Of a stretch of 64,000 nucleotides of DNA, positions 10,922 to 22,659 are shown piece by piece. The DNA comes from Ziziphus jujuba (Eukaryota > Streptophyta > Magnoliopsida > Rosales > Rhamnaceae). Each line of letters opens with the position of its first letter. The first letter of the stretch is position 1. The position numbers and the translations under genes are program-made. The stretch is from positions 1,830,001 through 1,894,000 of the forward strand of contig NC_083384.1 in NCBI RefSeq assembly GCF_031755915.1, in the 5' to 3' direction. The notes below the pieces were generated by a model. That model worked only from the letters and a program-made list of their open reading frames with translations, had not been told where the DNA came from and did not search any database.

Positions 10922-11259
10922 TGATAAGCTATATGTGCATGTCTTAAAGCCATATCAATGTATATCCATGTCATCATATAACAAATACTAGCACGATTTT
11001 GTTTTAGATAAGACAACTCCAAGTGATATAAGGTATCTTCAACTTATTAAAAACGGTGAGGGATAAACATTATCAGGTGATAAAGCTTTGAGAAAGGTTG
11101 TTTGTAGTTATCAGTCATTAATAATCCTTATTGTATCTTCTTGTATCTATAATGCCCTACAATGTTGTATAAATAATGCTATGAGAGACACCTTTGTAAC
11201 AAGCTGAAAATACAGTTTTTATCAATATAGTATAAAGCTTATTTCATTTGTTTTCATCA
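10922..11259 (+). repeat. Copia 2 3' LTR
   Basis: Starts TGATAAGCTATATG and ends TTTTCATCA, followed by target duplication GTAAT. It is diverged from 5984-6307 by substitutions and small indels. Confidence 0.9.
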
Positions 11260-11264
11260 GTAAT

Positions 11265-13054
11265 GAGGGTTCGATTTCACTTGATTAAAATTGGAGATAC
11301 AAAATCAATCTTTAATTTTATTATATTATTTATGATTGTATATATCTGCAAGATAAATTGGGTCTAATAAATTTATGAATTGCTATATTTGTATTGCCAT
11401 ATTAAAAATATTGACAGAGATTTAAAAAAAAAAAAAAAAAAAACTCTCCAATAATTTTAAGGATTCTATTCAGCTGATGTGGCAAAAATAAATGGACATT
11501 ATCAAAGGCATTATCCGTTGTAGATAGTCTATTAGATAGTATGATTCATCAAAATATTTTTTATCAAAATATTTTTCAAAAGGAAAGAATAGATAAATAA
11601 ATTGTTATTAATTATTATTATTTTTCTAAAGAGAAAAATATATAAACATATCGTCAATTAATTGAGATTTACATAAAAACAATTGAAGAATAATTTTTAG
11701 GATGAATGACTATTAAGTAAATATTTATGCCACATAGATTAGAAGATTTTTCAACCTTTGTATCACATATAGATAATAATTCACATACCTATTGGAGATG
11801 GCTACCCAGCTAATGCAGTCATAATTGACATGTATATATGTATGATATGGAATAATGTCATTACAGGTTATTATATTGCAACTTTATGTTAATTTTCTCA
11901 TATATATGCTATGCCTTTACAAATAAAATATTTATCAAATTATATTATCCTTTTATCTTCAAATATTTCCAGAACTAATTCTTGTTATGTATGTCACGTT
12001 TGCATGCAATATAGCCAATGATTGTGAAATTCATCACAAATTTAGGATTTATTTCATTTGGATCTTTGGAGTTTCTAATTACTACAATTTAAGTTATTAG
12101 ATTTTTAAAATTACAATTGCAATTTTGTAAAATATGCGGGTAATACTAATCCAAATCAAGGATATGAATCACATAATAAGGGGAAAAAGATAAAGTTTTT
12201 CAAAACTTGACAGAAGGCTAATGATATTTCTGAAATTAAAAAAATTAAATTATATTTAAGTGCCAAACCTTAGGAGATAGTAGATTTATTTTTCTTAGAA
12301 GAAAAGTTTAAGAAAGAGCCTAGTCAGTAAATTTGCAAATAATAAGCATTTAAAAAAATTTTCATTTTTTGTATCAATTTCAAATGTACAAAAAACAAAA
12401 AATAAATAAGAAACATTTTTTTAAGAAAAAATTTAGAACGTGTATTAAACATATTGCAGAAATGAAAAAAAAAAAAGAAACAAGAATTTTTGAAAAACTA
12501 AATATCTTCAATTATAAAAAAAAAATGTGTATAAAAGAGATTTTTTATTTTAGTCTTTTATTCTTTTTAGTATTTTCTATTTTTATTTTTTTAATATATT
12601 AACTATTATTATCTAATGGTTACATTTTTATCATTTTATATTAAAAATAAATAATTTTAATGTATATTTAGTAACTGTATTTTTTAATTTATAATAAATA
12701 TTATATGTATATATCAATTTTATAAACTCCCCACTCACATATTCTTCTACTAAATTTTTCTCCATATTTTTGAATAAATTAAATGATTTATACATGTACA
12801 TACTATTTATGTTTTTTTTGTCCTTCCGTATTTTTCCAACCATGAGAAAAAGTTGAAGAAGCTTTTAGAAAAGGTAAACAAAATATAAGAGAATAAGAAA
12901 TGGAAATATTTTCATTGTTACTTAACGTCTTTGATCAATGCTCATACAAACACCAGCGGGTGCTATTTGTAGAGCTTACAAAAGATAAAATATAGTAATA
13001 GGAATAATTAATGTAGAATATGCAAAAGGAATGTCAAAATTCTCACTTGCACAC
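11265..13054. other. AT-rich intergenic, part of the local locus
   Basis: No gene seen. A 20-base A run lies at about 11424-11443. The stretch 11785-12000 is a diverged copy of the local 3'-flank module ('agctaatgcagtcataatt') found again near 26350, 53150 and 54360. The frames at 12369-12602 and 12631-12843 are low-complexity A/T products. Confidence 0.5.
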
Positions 13055-14782
13055 AAGGTTCAAAAAATCGATATTGATGGAAATATCGAGAGTTTAAAAT
13101 ATGGAAATTTTCATGAAAATATCGGAAAATATCGAATATCGATAAAAAATTATAAAAAATAATGGAAATTTGTTTTAAAAAGTGGAAATTTTTATTGAAA
13201 CTTTAGAAGTAGCTTATTTAATTCATTGATTATCAACTTGATTATAAAACTTGTTAAAATATTGAATGGATGTTATATTCTTCTTAGTGAATTGATTTAT
13301 AATAAGCATTAATGACCATATATGAATTATTATTAATAAAAATATATTAAAAAGTACATATATGATAAAATTATTTATTAACTAAAATATATAAAACGAT
13401 TATTACAATTACATTGTAGTTCATAAATATCATATTAATACCACATAGAACTTCTGGATGGTTGAAAATCATCGGTTCCTTCCTCATTTTAATTTTGAGA
13501 TGTGAAATGTGAGAAATAGTTATGAAAAGATGTAGCTCCCTGATAAGTGCATATAATTATTAATATGCAACTCTATGGATCTTGTAGTATTGGTTGACTA
13601 TGTGCATAACTACTACTCTCTGATGGTTGAGTTTGAGATGGTACCCATAAGTTTCTATTTGATGGCATTTCATACATATCCATTGAATAAGGATTATGAA
13701 AATGACTTCTAACCCTCATAGATCCAAAATTTATAGAAATTGAATCTTCTTCTTATTGTGATATCTCCATTATAGATCTTTCTTTACGTATATAGTCTTT
13801 TACAATAGCACCGAATCCTTGACCTGCATCTCTACTCCCATGATCTTCATCTTGTGTTGCATGTGTGTAATATTGTTTACCAGTAAATGGGCTTAATCCA
13901 ACTTCTTGACTTGGTGATTCTCTTTGGCCACTGCCTCTTATAACTTCTAATTTAGATAATTTATTGAAGTTATCTTCATCACCACTGGAGCTAGAATGAC
14001 TACTAAGAGTCTTAAATTGTGAATGTGTACCACCTGATGGAGGTTAAGCACTAGTAGTTCTAGTTGGCTCTCTCATAAGCCTTTGAAACGACTCACCACC
14101 ACTAGAATTTACTTCTCTAGCAATCACTTTTTGAACATTTATTCCCTCTTTTTCAGCTTGTTGAGCAATCTTTGAATCAGGATTCCCTTTATGATCATCT
14201 AAATGAACATCTCTAATCCATTGGTACATTTGATTGCCCTATTCATCATCATCTTCCATTATAGTTTCAAATATTAAGTTTTCCAAGGTTCAAAAATATA
14301 ATCCACAATCTTTGTATTTTTACTTTATCGATATTCAATAAATAAATAGAACTTATTAATGTTATTCAATTCAATTCATTCTATTTTGCTTGTATTACTA
14401 AATCTCTGAAAAGCAATTAAAGGGTAAAAAAATTATCAATGAAGTTAATTTGATAAAAAGTTGTACTAAATATCAATAATATTTATGATTTTAAAAAAAA
14501 AATAAAAAAAATATCGGATATTTTTTAAATTTTAGTGGAAATTTGATGAAAATTTCAGAAATTTCTATGGAAATTATAGATTTTTTTAACCAAATCGTTA
14601 AGGATTTGATGTAAATATTTTATAGAAATTTCCATGGAAATTTTATCCAAATTTCAGAAATTTCAATGGATATTATGGAAATTCTATCCATTTCCATGTC
14701 GAACTTAAATTTTATTTCAACCCCTTCAAAAAATGAAAATATCCAAAAAATATCGAGGAAATATCGGATATTTTAAACCTTG
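13055..14782 (-). mobile_element. DNA transposon with decayed coding exon, copy A
   Basis: The ends are inverted: AAGGTTCAAAAAATCGATATT on the left, and on the right, read inward, AAGGTTTAAAATATCCGATATT. Both subterminal regions are dense in short ATATCG and GGAAATTTC motifs on opposite strands. The interior carries a decayed minus-strand coding region. A relative without that exon lies at 22660-23800, which supports a mobile origin. The flanks (CACAC and GCATGCA) do not give a clear target duplication. The superfamily is not certain; a hAT-like element is my best guess. Confidence 0.6.
13573..14260 (-). pseudogene. Decayed C-terminal exon in DNA transposon
   Basis: Reading on the minus strand, one frame runs about 230 codons with only three stops (near 14243, 14044 and 13753), so it was once coding. 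Segments in order include MYQWIRDVHLDDHKGNPD, AREVNSSGGESFQRLM, a Ser-rich stretch SSHSSSSGDEDN, LSPFTGKQYYTHATQDED, FGAIVKDYIRKERSIM and HFHNPYSMDMYEMPSN. It ends with TAG at 13573-13575. The polar, low-order composition resembles the C-terminal tails of plant hAT/BED-type transposases, but I see no catalytic or dimerisation motif, so the family is inferred from context only. A mobile-element protein is more likely than a captured host exon. Confidence 0.6.
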
Positions 14783-15921
14783 CATGCATATAACCACAGT
14801 AGTTATTGCTTGATTTCTTGCCTCAGTATGACTAATATATAGATGCATATTGGATATGGGTAAAATGCATTTTGATATTCTAAAGTTTAAGAGTGGTGTA
14901 ATTTTAACTCTAAACTTTTGATTTAGGTAATTTAAACTCTTAATTTTTAAAACCATTACAAAAATACATTAATTATTTTTCCATTTATATTTATGATTTT
15001 TTATTTGAAAAATTGTGTCCTTAATTAAATGAAAATACCCACAATCATAATTAAATATTTTTGAACCTAAGATTAGACCAAAATAAAAATTAAAAAAAAT
15101 TAAAATTTTTGGTCCAATAAAAAAATTTTACCCGAGCAAAAATTAAAAATATTTTTTATGCCCAAACAAAAAAAAAAAGAAAAAGAAAATTAGACTAGAG
15201 CAAGAAAAGAAAATCTGACCAAATTTTTAAAAATAAAAATAATTAATTTTTTTTTTAAATTAGACTAAAAAAATAAAGTTTTCTCATTTTCCTCTTTTCC
15301 ATCTTTTTATTCTAAAATTCTTTGTGGTACCCTGAAATAAATATTAAAAAAAGAAAAAAAGAAAAACAGAATATGAAAAAAAAAAGGACCAAATTTTAAA
15401 AAATAAAAAGTTTTTTTTTTTTTTTGAAATTAGACCAAAAAATAATGTTTTTTTTTTTTCATTTTCCTCTCTTTCATCTTCTTATTCTAAAATTCTTTAT
15501 AGTATCAAAGTGCAATTTACCTTTAAATAAATATGAAATTTAAAAGAGGGATGAAAATTCTAGATAAATATAATTTTATTAATATTTAGGGAATTTTTAT
15601 CAAGGTCAAAGTTATCGGATCAAGCCTATTAGTTATCTAGAAGCTTATGTTGGTGCCTATACAAAAGGGGTCCAAGCTTTATTTTTGACACACCTAAAAA
15701 TTTCCACAAATATCATTGCTTCTTTCTCTCAATTTTAGTTCTTCAAGTTCATAGTTTTATTTTATTTATTTTTTCATTTGATCTATTTATTTCATAGACA
15801 AGTTTTTTTTTGGTGTTTCTATTTTGTCATTAAGATTTTATTTTTATTAAAGTCATTTTATTCTTTTGAAGCATTATAACCCATTTTAGAATTCTCTTTT
15901 GTTGTTTGCTTCTGATATAAT
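14783..15921. other. AT-rich intergenic with local tandem duplication
   Basis: No gene seen. A segment of about 115 bp (15217-15330) is repeated at 15389-15505 with the same order of landmarks: 'accaaattt', a poly-T stretch, 'cattttcctc', 'ttattctaaaattctt'. This is a diverged tandem duplication with a spacing of about 172 bp. The rest is A/T homopolymer-rich. Confidence 0.6.
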
Positions 15922-16212
15922 TGTAACACCTTGCCTCCATAGGCGAATCTATCACTCTCTATTGATACTGTTCCAAATTAGCCACCACAATAGGCATAAG
16001 GTTTTATGTTCAGAGTTTCCAAGAGGTCATCATCCTTGGATTACTCTCGCATAAGCAAGCTTAACTTCATAACTCTTTCGAACCCTGAAGCCAACAAGTT
16101 TGAAAAGTTGATGTTTATGTTTTGAGAGTGACTATTATTATATTTGAATCATCTTTTGTTCCACACCAGATAGCCTACAAATGCCCCACACCTACCCACA
16201 CTGATCATCACA
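15922..16212 (-). repeat. Cassandra 3' LTR
   Basis: 291 bp, TG...CA. The 5S-like block lies at about 16013-16085 and is more degraded than in the other LTR. The adjacent purine tract marks it as the 3' LTR of a minus-strand element. Confidence 0.8.
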
Positions 16213-16329
16213 ATCCACCTCCCTTAGGGCCCTATGTCCTCATTGGTACACTTCCAATTTGGATACGAGTTTTGATGCCATTCGTACTTATGTTAAACAT
16301 TCGATTTGAGTACAGGCTTTGATACCATT

Positions 16330-16641
16330 TGTAGCATCCTGTCTTCACTGATAAACCTGTCACTCTCTACCAATATTGTTGGCAATTTAGCCATCACATT
16401 TGGTATGAAATTTTTTGTTCATAGCTTCCGAAGAGGTTACCCATCCTTGAACTACTCTCGCCATAGCATGCTTAACTTCAGAGTTTTTTTGAATCTTGAA
16501 GCCAATTGCTTTGAAAAGGTCTTAACATTGTGATAGTAATCATACTTACATTTGAACCATCACCTGTTCCATACCTAGGTGATGTGAGATTAGATACTAG
16601 CTAGCCTACCAGCCCCATACTCAATCACGTTGGTCGTTACA
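16330..16641 (-). repeat. Cassandra 5' LTR with 5S rRNA-like block
   Basis: 312 bp, TG...CA. The 5S-like block at about 16422-16495 keeps the best match to the centre of plant 5S rRNA, including the ACTACTCTCGCC and GCTTAAC segments that overlap the internal RNA polymerase III promoter region. The adjacent primer-binding site marks it as the 5' LTR. Confidence 0.8.
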
Positions 16642-16844
16642 AAATTGCCTGATTATTTTATTACTCATTTTATTTTCCTTCAGTTTAGTATTTAATTTGA
16701 AGGTGGCATGCCCTGTACATCACAGAGATTGCTTAATATTATCAATGTCAAGACCCAACCAAGAAACCTTTTAGGACTCCCAAGTGGCCATATCTAGGGA
16801 ATGTTCTACTAGAGATTCATTGGCACATGCTGGTAGAATCCCCG
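16642..16844. other. Short intergenic gap
   Basis: No feature recognised between the Cassandra element and the gypsy LTR. Confidence 0.4.
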
Positions 16845-17958
16845 TGATGTGATTCCGCTCGAGCCCGCTCAACCGATAACCCGCTGGGTGCTAACCCGAC
16901 ACAGATGAAGACTAGGCCAATCACAAGAGCTCAAATTAAGAGATTTAAGGACAACCTGGGAGCATTTATACAGGGGGTAATCAATCTCAGCAGAGTTTGT
17001 CCATACTTGAAGATACAAGTGGTAGAAGCCGATACGGACCCGGGTAGCAGTTTTGGTGCAAATATGGACAACGGGCAGCATGAAATGGTTCCAACAATTT
17101 ATGGATTCAATACATATGTATCAGGGGATATGGAATCAAGTCAAGCCAGCTTCAAAGGCATTCAAAAAGGGGTTGTACGGACAGCTTCAAATTTGACCTG
17201 TTTTTACTGTATTTTGTGCTGGCTTTACTGTATTTTGTTGAGTTGGCTTTTTCTTCCTCTTCCAAGCATGGGCAACGTTTGGGAATTCATATTCAGCTTA
17301 TTTGGCATCCTACAAAGCATATTAAAGTTGATTTGGAGCTCAAATTGGTTGAAGAATGGTCAAAGTCAACTTAGTCAAAAAGCCAGTATTTTAGTTTCCT
17401 AATTTGATTCTACTTTTTGTTTTAGGATATTACCATTACTTTTTGGTTTTTTATTTATTTATTTTTGGGAATGATAAGTTTAAAAAAGTTATTATTTTAT
17501 TATTTTCATTGTAAATTAATTAATTCCTAATTCAAAATAAAGGAATTAATTAATCCAAATTAGATTAGGAAAGGAGTGAGAATTTCGGCCACCATAGGAA
17601 ACTACTTTGTATGGCCGGTTTTCCCTTTGTTTTTAGGGTTTTATTACGTGGCTTTGTAGCCTATTTAAAGGCTTATTTTTCAATAAGAATACAACTTTGA
17701 TTTGATTAAGAAAATACTTGTGAGATTAATTATCTCTTTGTTCTTTGAGAACACCTAAAACACCATTAGAGAATTGGTTGTTTTAGTTTGACTTATCAAT
17801 AGGTTTTCCATCCCCTATTGTGGCGTCTACATTATACCAAGGTTTATAACCACAGGTTGGTTAGGGTTTGAGGTCCATTCCGTTAGAACTTGAACTTAAT
17901 TGAGATCTGGACTAATATAATACGGGTTTAGGAGCAGGTTCGTCCTAGGTTCGTATCA
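16845..17958 (+). repeat. Gypsy 0 5' LTR
   Basis: 1114 bp, starting TGATGTGATTCC and ending GGTTCGTATCA. Near its start it carries sequence homologous to the tail of the pol frame (KTRPITRAQIKRFKDNL, near 16908), because in this family pol runs into the LTR. An inverted repeat ATTAATTCCT/AGGAATTAAT lies at about 17516-17556. A probable TATA element is CTATTTAAAGG near 17662. Confidence 0.85.
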
Positions 17959-17960
17959 TT

Positions 17961-17972
17961 TGGTATCAGAGC
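17961..17972 (+). other. Gypsy 0 primer-binding site
   Basis: TGGTATCAGAGC, two bases after the LTR, complementary to initiator tRNA-Met. Confidence 0.88.
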
Positions 17973-19100
17973 TAAATTTTTGTTCAGGTTTGATCTATCT
18001 TTATTTGCTTTATTTGTTTTTGTTTTATTCTGCAATTTTAGCATTAGGTTAAGGTTGCATCCATCCCATACATGTTCTGCATCATTAAAAAAAATTAAAA
18101 ATTCATTCCTAGTTGAATTAGGTTTCCTAGTTTTATCGTATTTTTGTTTCCTAGTTTGTTGGTTGTTTTTCATCATTGTTCTTGTTAATTTTGGTTTTTG
18201 TTGATTTTTCTTTGATTTTTTTTAGTATTAAATATTTGCATTCATATATTTAAAAAAAAAAAAACAGAGAGAAGGGTTTGCGGCAACATATAAAAAAAAA
18301 AAAAAAACTGCACTTTTATTTTTGATTGGGAGGTCACGGGTTTGGTGTTTGTTTTGGAGTTGGAATTGCAATTTTGGTAATTATTCTTTCTACTGCAGTT
18401 TTTTATGTTGTGTGAGTGAAAAAAAAAAGAAAAAAAGAAAAGAAGAGGTAAAGCCGAATAAAAAAAAAAAAGAAAAGAAAAATATTTCGGTTTGTTGGAG
18501 TTTGATTTGTTTGCTGGAAATTTGTTGGAGCTGCTGGTTTTTTTTGTTATTTATTCAATATTTGAGTTGCTGGGGAATTATTTTTGCTGCTGGATATTTG
18601 TAAAATTAGTTAAAGGATTTGATACAAAAACTTGAATTACAAAGAACAACAACCAACAACTTTTCTATATTTTTGTTCTCTTTGATTCTTGTTCGTATTT
18701 GAATTTCTTTTTCTAGAAGTTTATTCTTGAACTCATAATATATTACCATCTGGTCCAGTTCTTCAAAATTCCAAAGTTTTCTCATTAATTTGCTTTATTT
18801 TGTCTAGAAAAACCAAAAATAGGTATTTTTATTCCGTTCGGTATTTATTTATTTTTGCTTACTATTTTGTTGATAAGTTTAATTAAAACATACTAGTGAT
18901 CTAATTGCTGTTTTGTGGGTGTTTTAATTAGAACTCTGAGATAATTCATTGAGTGGAAAAAGGCGAGAAAGTGTGAGCTTAAAAGAGGGTAAAAGCCGAA
19001 ACTAGTGTGAAAACACGAGTGTCGAGACCCTGATTGAGTCAAACACGTGAGGGAGTGAATATTGTGAGGATTTATTTTATTTTTGCAGTATTTTACTAAC
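17973..19100 (+). other. Gypsy 0 leader
   Basis: About 1.1 kb of A/T-rich untranslated leader with long A and T runs (18251-18310, 18420-18480). The homologous leaders of gypsy 1 (47265-48400) and gypsy 2 (58359-59176) show the same landmarks on the minus strand, so these runs belong to the element. Confidence 0.7.
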
Positions 19101-19437
19101 ATGGCAGATTCTAGAATAAGAAGAGGAGACACACCACTGAGAATTAATGAAGAGGAGTCCGTAGGATTTCATGGTGATCCACGAGCTACCGGGAATGGTG
19201 AGCAAACGGACATGAGGGCTATATTGGAGCAATTACAGCGAATAAATGCCCAATTTGACCATTTAAATCAAAATATGGACAGGTTAGAAACATCCCAAGG
19301 AGTGCCCAATATAAGGTTAGATGCTCATGGAGGTCGAGGTCGAGGAGGCCGAGGGAGACTTAGAGAGGAATTCGGGGAAAGTAACTATGGAGATGACTTG
19401 GATGAGGGGTTTGATGAAATTTTTGAACCTCTTTATT
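19101..19437 (+). pseudogene. Gypsy 0 gag N-terminus (truncated)
   Basis: Starts at ATG 19101 (MADSRIRRGDTPLRINEEE). It includes a predicted coiled segment (LEQLQRINAQFDHLNQNMDRLE) and a Gly/Arg-rich stretch (GGRGRGGRGRLREE), then an acidic patch before it runs into satellite sequence at about 19433. The matching N-terminus in gypsy 1 starts at 47264 and in gypsy 2 at 58358. The frame is intact for the 112 codons present. The last codons of the open frame (up to 19454) are satellite-derived. Confidence 0.85.
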
Positions 19438-22400
19438 TTGCATCATATTGCTGATTAATATATTTAATATTTATATGCATATGGATAAAACTTAAAATTA
19501 AATAAAATTCCAAGAATTAAGAAAATTGGCAATGCTTTTGATGTTAGAAGTGTCGCTTAATAATTTTAAATTATAAAATATTTAATTTTGTCAAACTCTT
19601 ACTAATTTAAAAAAATAATTAATTTAAACATGAAGCACAAACCAATTAGACGAATAGATTAATTGTTTCGCTTCATATTACTAATTATTATATATTTAAT
19701 ATTTATATACATACGACTAAAACAAAAAATTAAATAGAATTCCAAAAATTAAGATAATAGGTGACGTTTTAATGTTAAAAACGTCGACTAATCCTTTTAA
19801 ATTATAAAATAATTAATTTTCTGAAAATTTTTATTAATTTAAAAAATAATTCATTCAAAATCAAAATACAAATAAATTAAATGAATAAATTAATTATTTT
19901 GCTTCATGCTATTATTTAATATACTTAATATTTATATACATACTATTAAAACAAAAACTTAATTAAAATACCAAAAATTAACACAGCAGGTTACGATTTT
20001 GATGCAAAAAGCGTGCTTGATGCCTTTCTATTCTAGAATAATTAAATTTATTAAACAATTTATTAGTTTAAAAAATCAGTAATTAATTGAAAGTATAGAT
20101 TAATTATTTTGCTTCATATTGTTAATTAATGTATTTAATATATATATACATATGAATAAAACATAAAATTAAATAAAATTTCAAAAATTAAGAGAATCGG
20201 GAATGCTTTTGATATTTAAAGCATCGCCTAGCGCTCTTATATTATAAAATAATTAGTTTGTCCAAAATTTTATTAGTTTAAAAGATAATTAATTTAAAAA
20301 TTAAACATAAAAAATAAATTAGTTATTTTGTTTCATATTACTAATTAATATGTTTAATACTTATATACATGAAATTAAAAAATTAATTAAAATACAAAAA
20401 ATTAACTCAACAGCAGCAATTTTGATGCCAAAAGCGACGTCTGATTGTTTTCGATTTTATAATACTTAAATTTATTAAAAATTTTATTAATTTTAAAAAA
20501 TCATTAATTAAAAATTGAAACACAAATAAATTAAATACATAGATTAAGTATTTTGATTTATGTTGCTAATTAATATATTTAATATTTATATGCATATGAA
20601 TAAACTTAAACTTAAATAAAATTTTAAGAATTAAGACAATAGGCAATGCTTTTGATGTTAAAAACATCGTCTAATGATTTTTAATTATAAAATATCTAAT
20701 TTTGTCAAGCTCTTATTAATGTAAAAAAATATTTTATTTAAAATTGAAAAACAAATAAATTACACGAATATATTAATTATTTTTCTACATATCGCTAATT
20801 AATATATTTAGTATTTATATGTATATGAATAAGACTTAAAATTAAATAAAATTCAAAGAATTAAGACAATAGGCAATGCTTTTGATGTTAAAAGTGTTGC
20901 CTGATTCTTTTAAATTATAAAATAATTAATCTTGTACAAATTCATTAATTTCAAAAATAATTAATTTAAAATTGAAACACAAATAAATTAATTGAATAGA
21001 TCAATTATTTTATTTCATATTGCTATTTAATATACTTAATATTTATATAAATAATATTAAAGCATAAAATTAATTAAAATACTAAAATTTAACACAACAG
21101 ATTATGCTTTTGATGCTAAAAGCATCGTCTGGCGCTTTTAAACTTTAAAATAATTAAATTTATTAAATTTTTTATTAATTTAAAATTGAAACACAAATTA
21201 ACTGAAGGCATAGATTAATTTTTTTTTCATGTTGTTAATTAATATATTTAATATATATATACATATGAATAAAGTATAAAATTAAATAAAATTTAAAAAA
21301 TCGAGAGAATAGGCGATACTTTTTATGCTAAAAGTGTCGTCTAATACTTTTAAATTTTAAAATAATTAATTTTGCCAAAATTTTTTTAATCTAAAAAATA
21401 ATTAATTTATAAATTAAACACAAATAAATTAAATGGATATATAAGTATTTTATTTAATTTTGCTAATTAATATATTTAATATTTATATACATAATAATAA
21501 AAAATAAAATTAATACAACAGGCGACACTTTGATGCGTAATATATTTATCAAATTTTAAAATAATTAAATTTATTTTTCAATTTTAAAATAATTAAATTT
21601 ATCAAATTTTTTTATTAATTTAAAAAATTATTGATATAAAATTCAAATACAAATAAATTCGATACATAGATTAATTATTTTGCTTCATATTGATAATCAA
21701 TATATTTAATATATGTATACATATGAATAAAATATAAAATTATATAAAATTCCAATATTTAAGATAATAAACAATGCTTTAGATGTTAAAAGGATCGTTT
21801 AATACTTTTAACTTATTTGATTTTGTCAAGCTCTTATTAATTCAAAAAATATTTTATTTAAAATTGAAAAACAAATAAATTACATGAATACATTAATTGT
21901 TTTACTTCATATTGCTATATAATATATTTAACATTTATATACATATGAATAAAAGATATAATTAATTAAAATTTCAAAAATTAAGACAGCAGGTGACGCT
22001 TTTGATGTTAAAAGTGTTGCCTAATCCTTTTAAATTATAAAGTAATTAATCTTGTCAAAATTTTATTATTTTAAAAAAGAATTAATTTAAAATTATAAAA
22101 AAAATTAATTAAATGGATAGATTAATTACTTTGCTTCAGATTGCTATTTAATATGCTTAATCTTTATATACATAATATTAAAACATGAAATTTATTAAAA
22201 TACTAAAACTTAATAGAATGGGCTATGCTTTTGAAATAGTTAAACTTATGAAACTTTATAACAATTTAAAAAATCATTAATTTAAAATTTAAACACAATT
22301 AAATTAAATGCATATATTAATTATTTTGATTCTTATTGCTAATTAATTTATTGAATATTTATATGCATATGAATAAAAGATAAAATGAAATAAAATTTCA

Positions 22401-22559
22401 AAAATTAAGACAATAGGCGATGCACTTGATGTTAAAAGCGTCGCTTAATGCTTCTCAATTTTAAAGCAATCAAACTTCTCAAACTTTATTTTAATTTAAA
22501 AAATCATTAATTTAAATTAAAACACAAATAAATTAAATGCATAAATTAATTATTTTGCT
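19433..22559. repeat. Satellite array 1, about 225-bp monomers
   Basis: About 14 tandem monomers with landmark AATATATTTAATATTTATA spaced roughly 200-230 bp (near 19450, 19680, 19910, 20118, 20340, 20567, 20793, 21021, 21233, 21462, 21689, 21914, 22139, 22338). Each monomer has a near-palindromic core of the form GGCGAYGCTTTT-spacer-AAAAGYRTYGCC. Two monomer classes alternate in the order A A B A B: A has AAATAAAATTYCA followed by AATTAAGA, B has TTAATTAAAATAC followed by TTAACAC. Monomers are strongly diverged and no coding capacity is present. Confidence 0.9.
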
Positions 22560-22659
22560 ACGCTTATGTATGTAAATAATTTAAGGCATTAAAATGCAAA
22601 ATATATATTGATCTACATCTAAATCATGTGTGTACCATTGTGTGGCAATGTTAAAAATT

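Larger units (their letters stand above)
5984..11259 (+). mobile_element. Ty1/copia retrotransposon 2 (complete, decayed)
   Basis: A full-length old element. The 5-bp target duplication GTAAT is perfect (5979-5983 and 11260-11264). LTRs begin TGATAAGCTA. A primer-binding site follows the 5' LTR and a purine tract precedes the 3' LTR. Gag, protease, integrase, reverse transcriptase and RNase H can all be followed in order, but with many stops and frameshifts. The LTRs have diverged substantially in substitutions and small indels (324 against 338 bp), consistent with an ancient insertion. Confidence 0.94.
15922..16641 (-). mobile_element. Cassandra-like TRIM retrotransposon
   Basis: A 720-bp element with two diverged LTRs (15922-16212 and 16330-16641), no coding capacity, and the retroelement signals on the minus strand. 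The primer-binding site complement GCTTTGATACCA (16318-16327 region) abuts the right LTR two bases away. A purine tract, seen on the plus strand as ATCCACCTCCCTTA (16213-16226), abuts the left LTR. Each LTR holds a block that reads on the minus strand like 5S rRNA (landmarks on the plus strand: GGTTACCCATCCTTG, ACTACTCTCGCC, GCTTAACTTC). This combination defines Cassandra elements, whose LTRs carry a 5S-type promoter. Flanks ATAAT and AAATT do not form a clean target duplication. Confidence 0.85.
16845..19437 (+). mobile_element. Ty3/gypsy element 0, 5' part only
   Basis: Plus-strand copy of the gypsy family also present at 43745-49537 and 54408-59176. It has the complete 5' LTR, primer-binding site, a 1.1-kb untranslated leader and the first 112 codons of gag, then stops at the edge of the satellite array. 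The remainder of gag, pol and the 3' LTR are missing from this place. Whether the satellite replaced them or a deletion joined the two cannot be told from the junction alone. Confidence 0.88.

Noticed and set aside
12369..12843. Lys/Phe/Ile-rich frames of 70-77 codons
   Set aside because: Low-complexity A/T sequence with homopolymer runs; no homologue or start context.
15922..16641. True 5S rRNA genes
   Set aside because: Only the central part of 5S is similar, with many changes, and it lies within LTRs with PBS and PPT.
19433..22559. CRISPR-like array
   Set aside because: The regular repeats are about 225 bp, AT-rich, diverged, and without unique spacers. The context is a plant nuclear genome.
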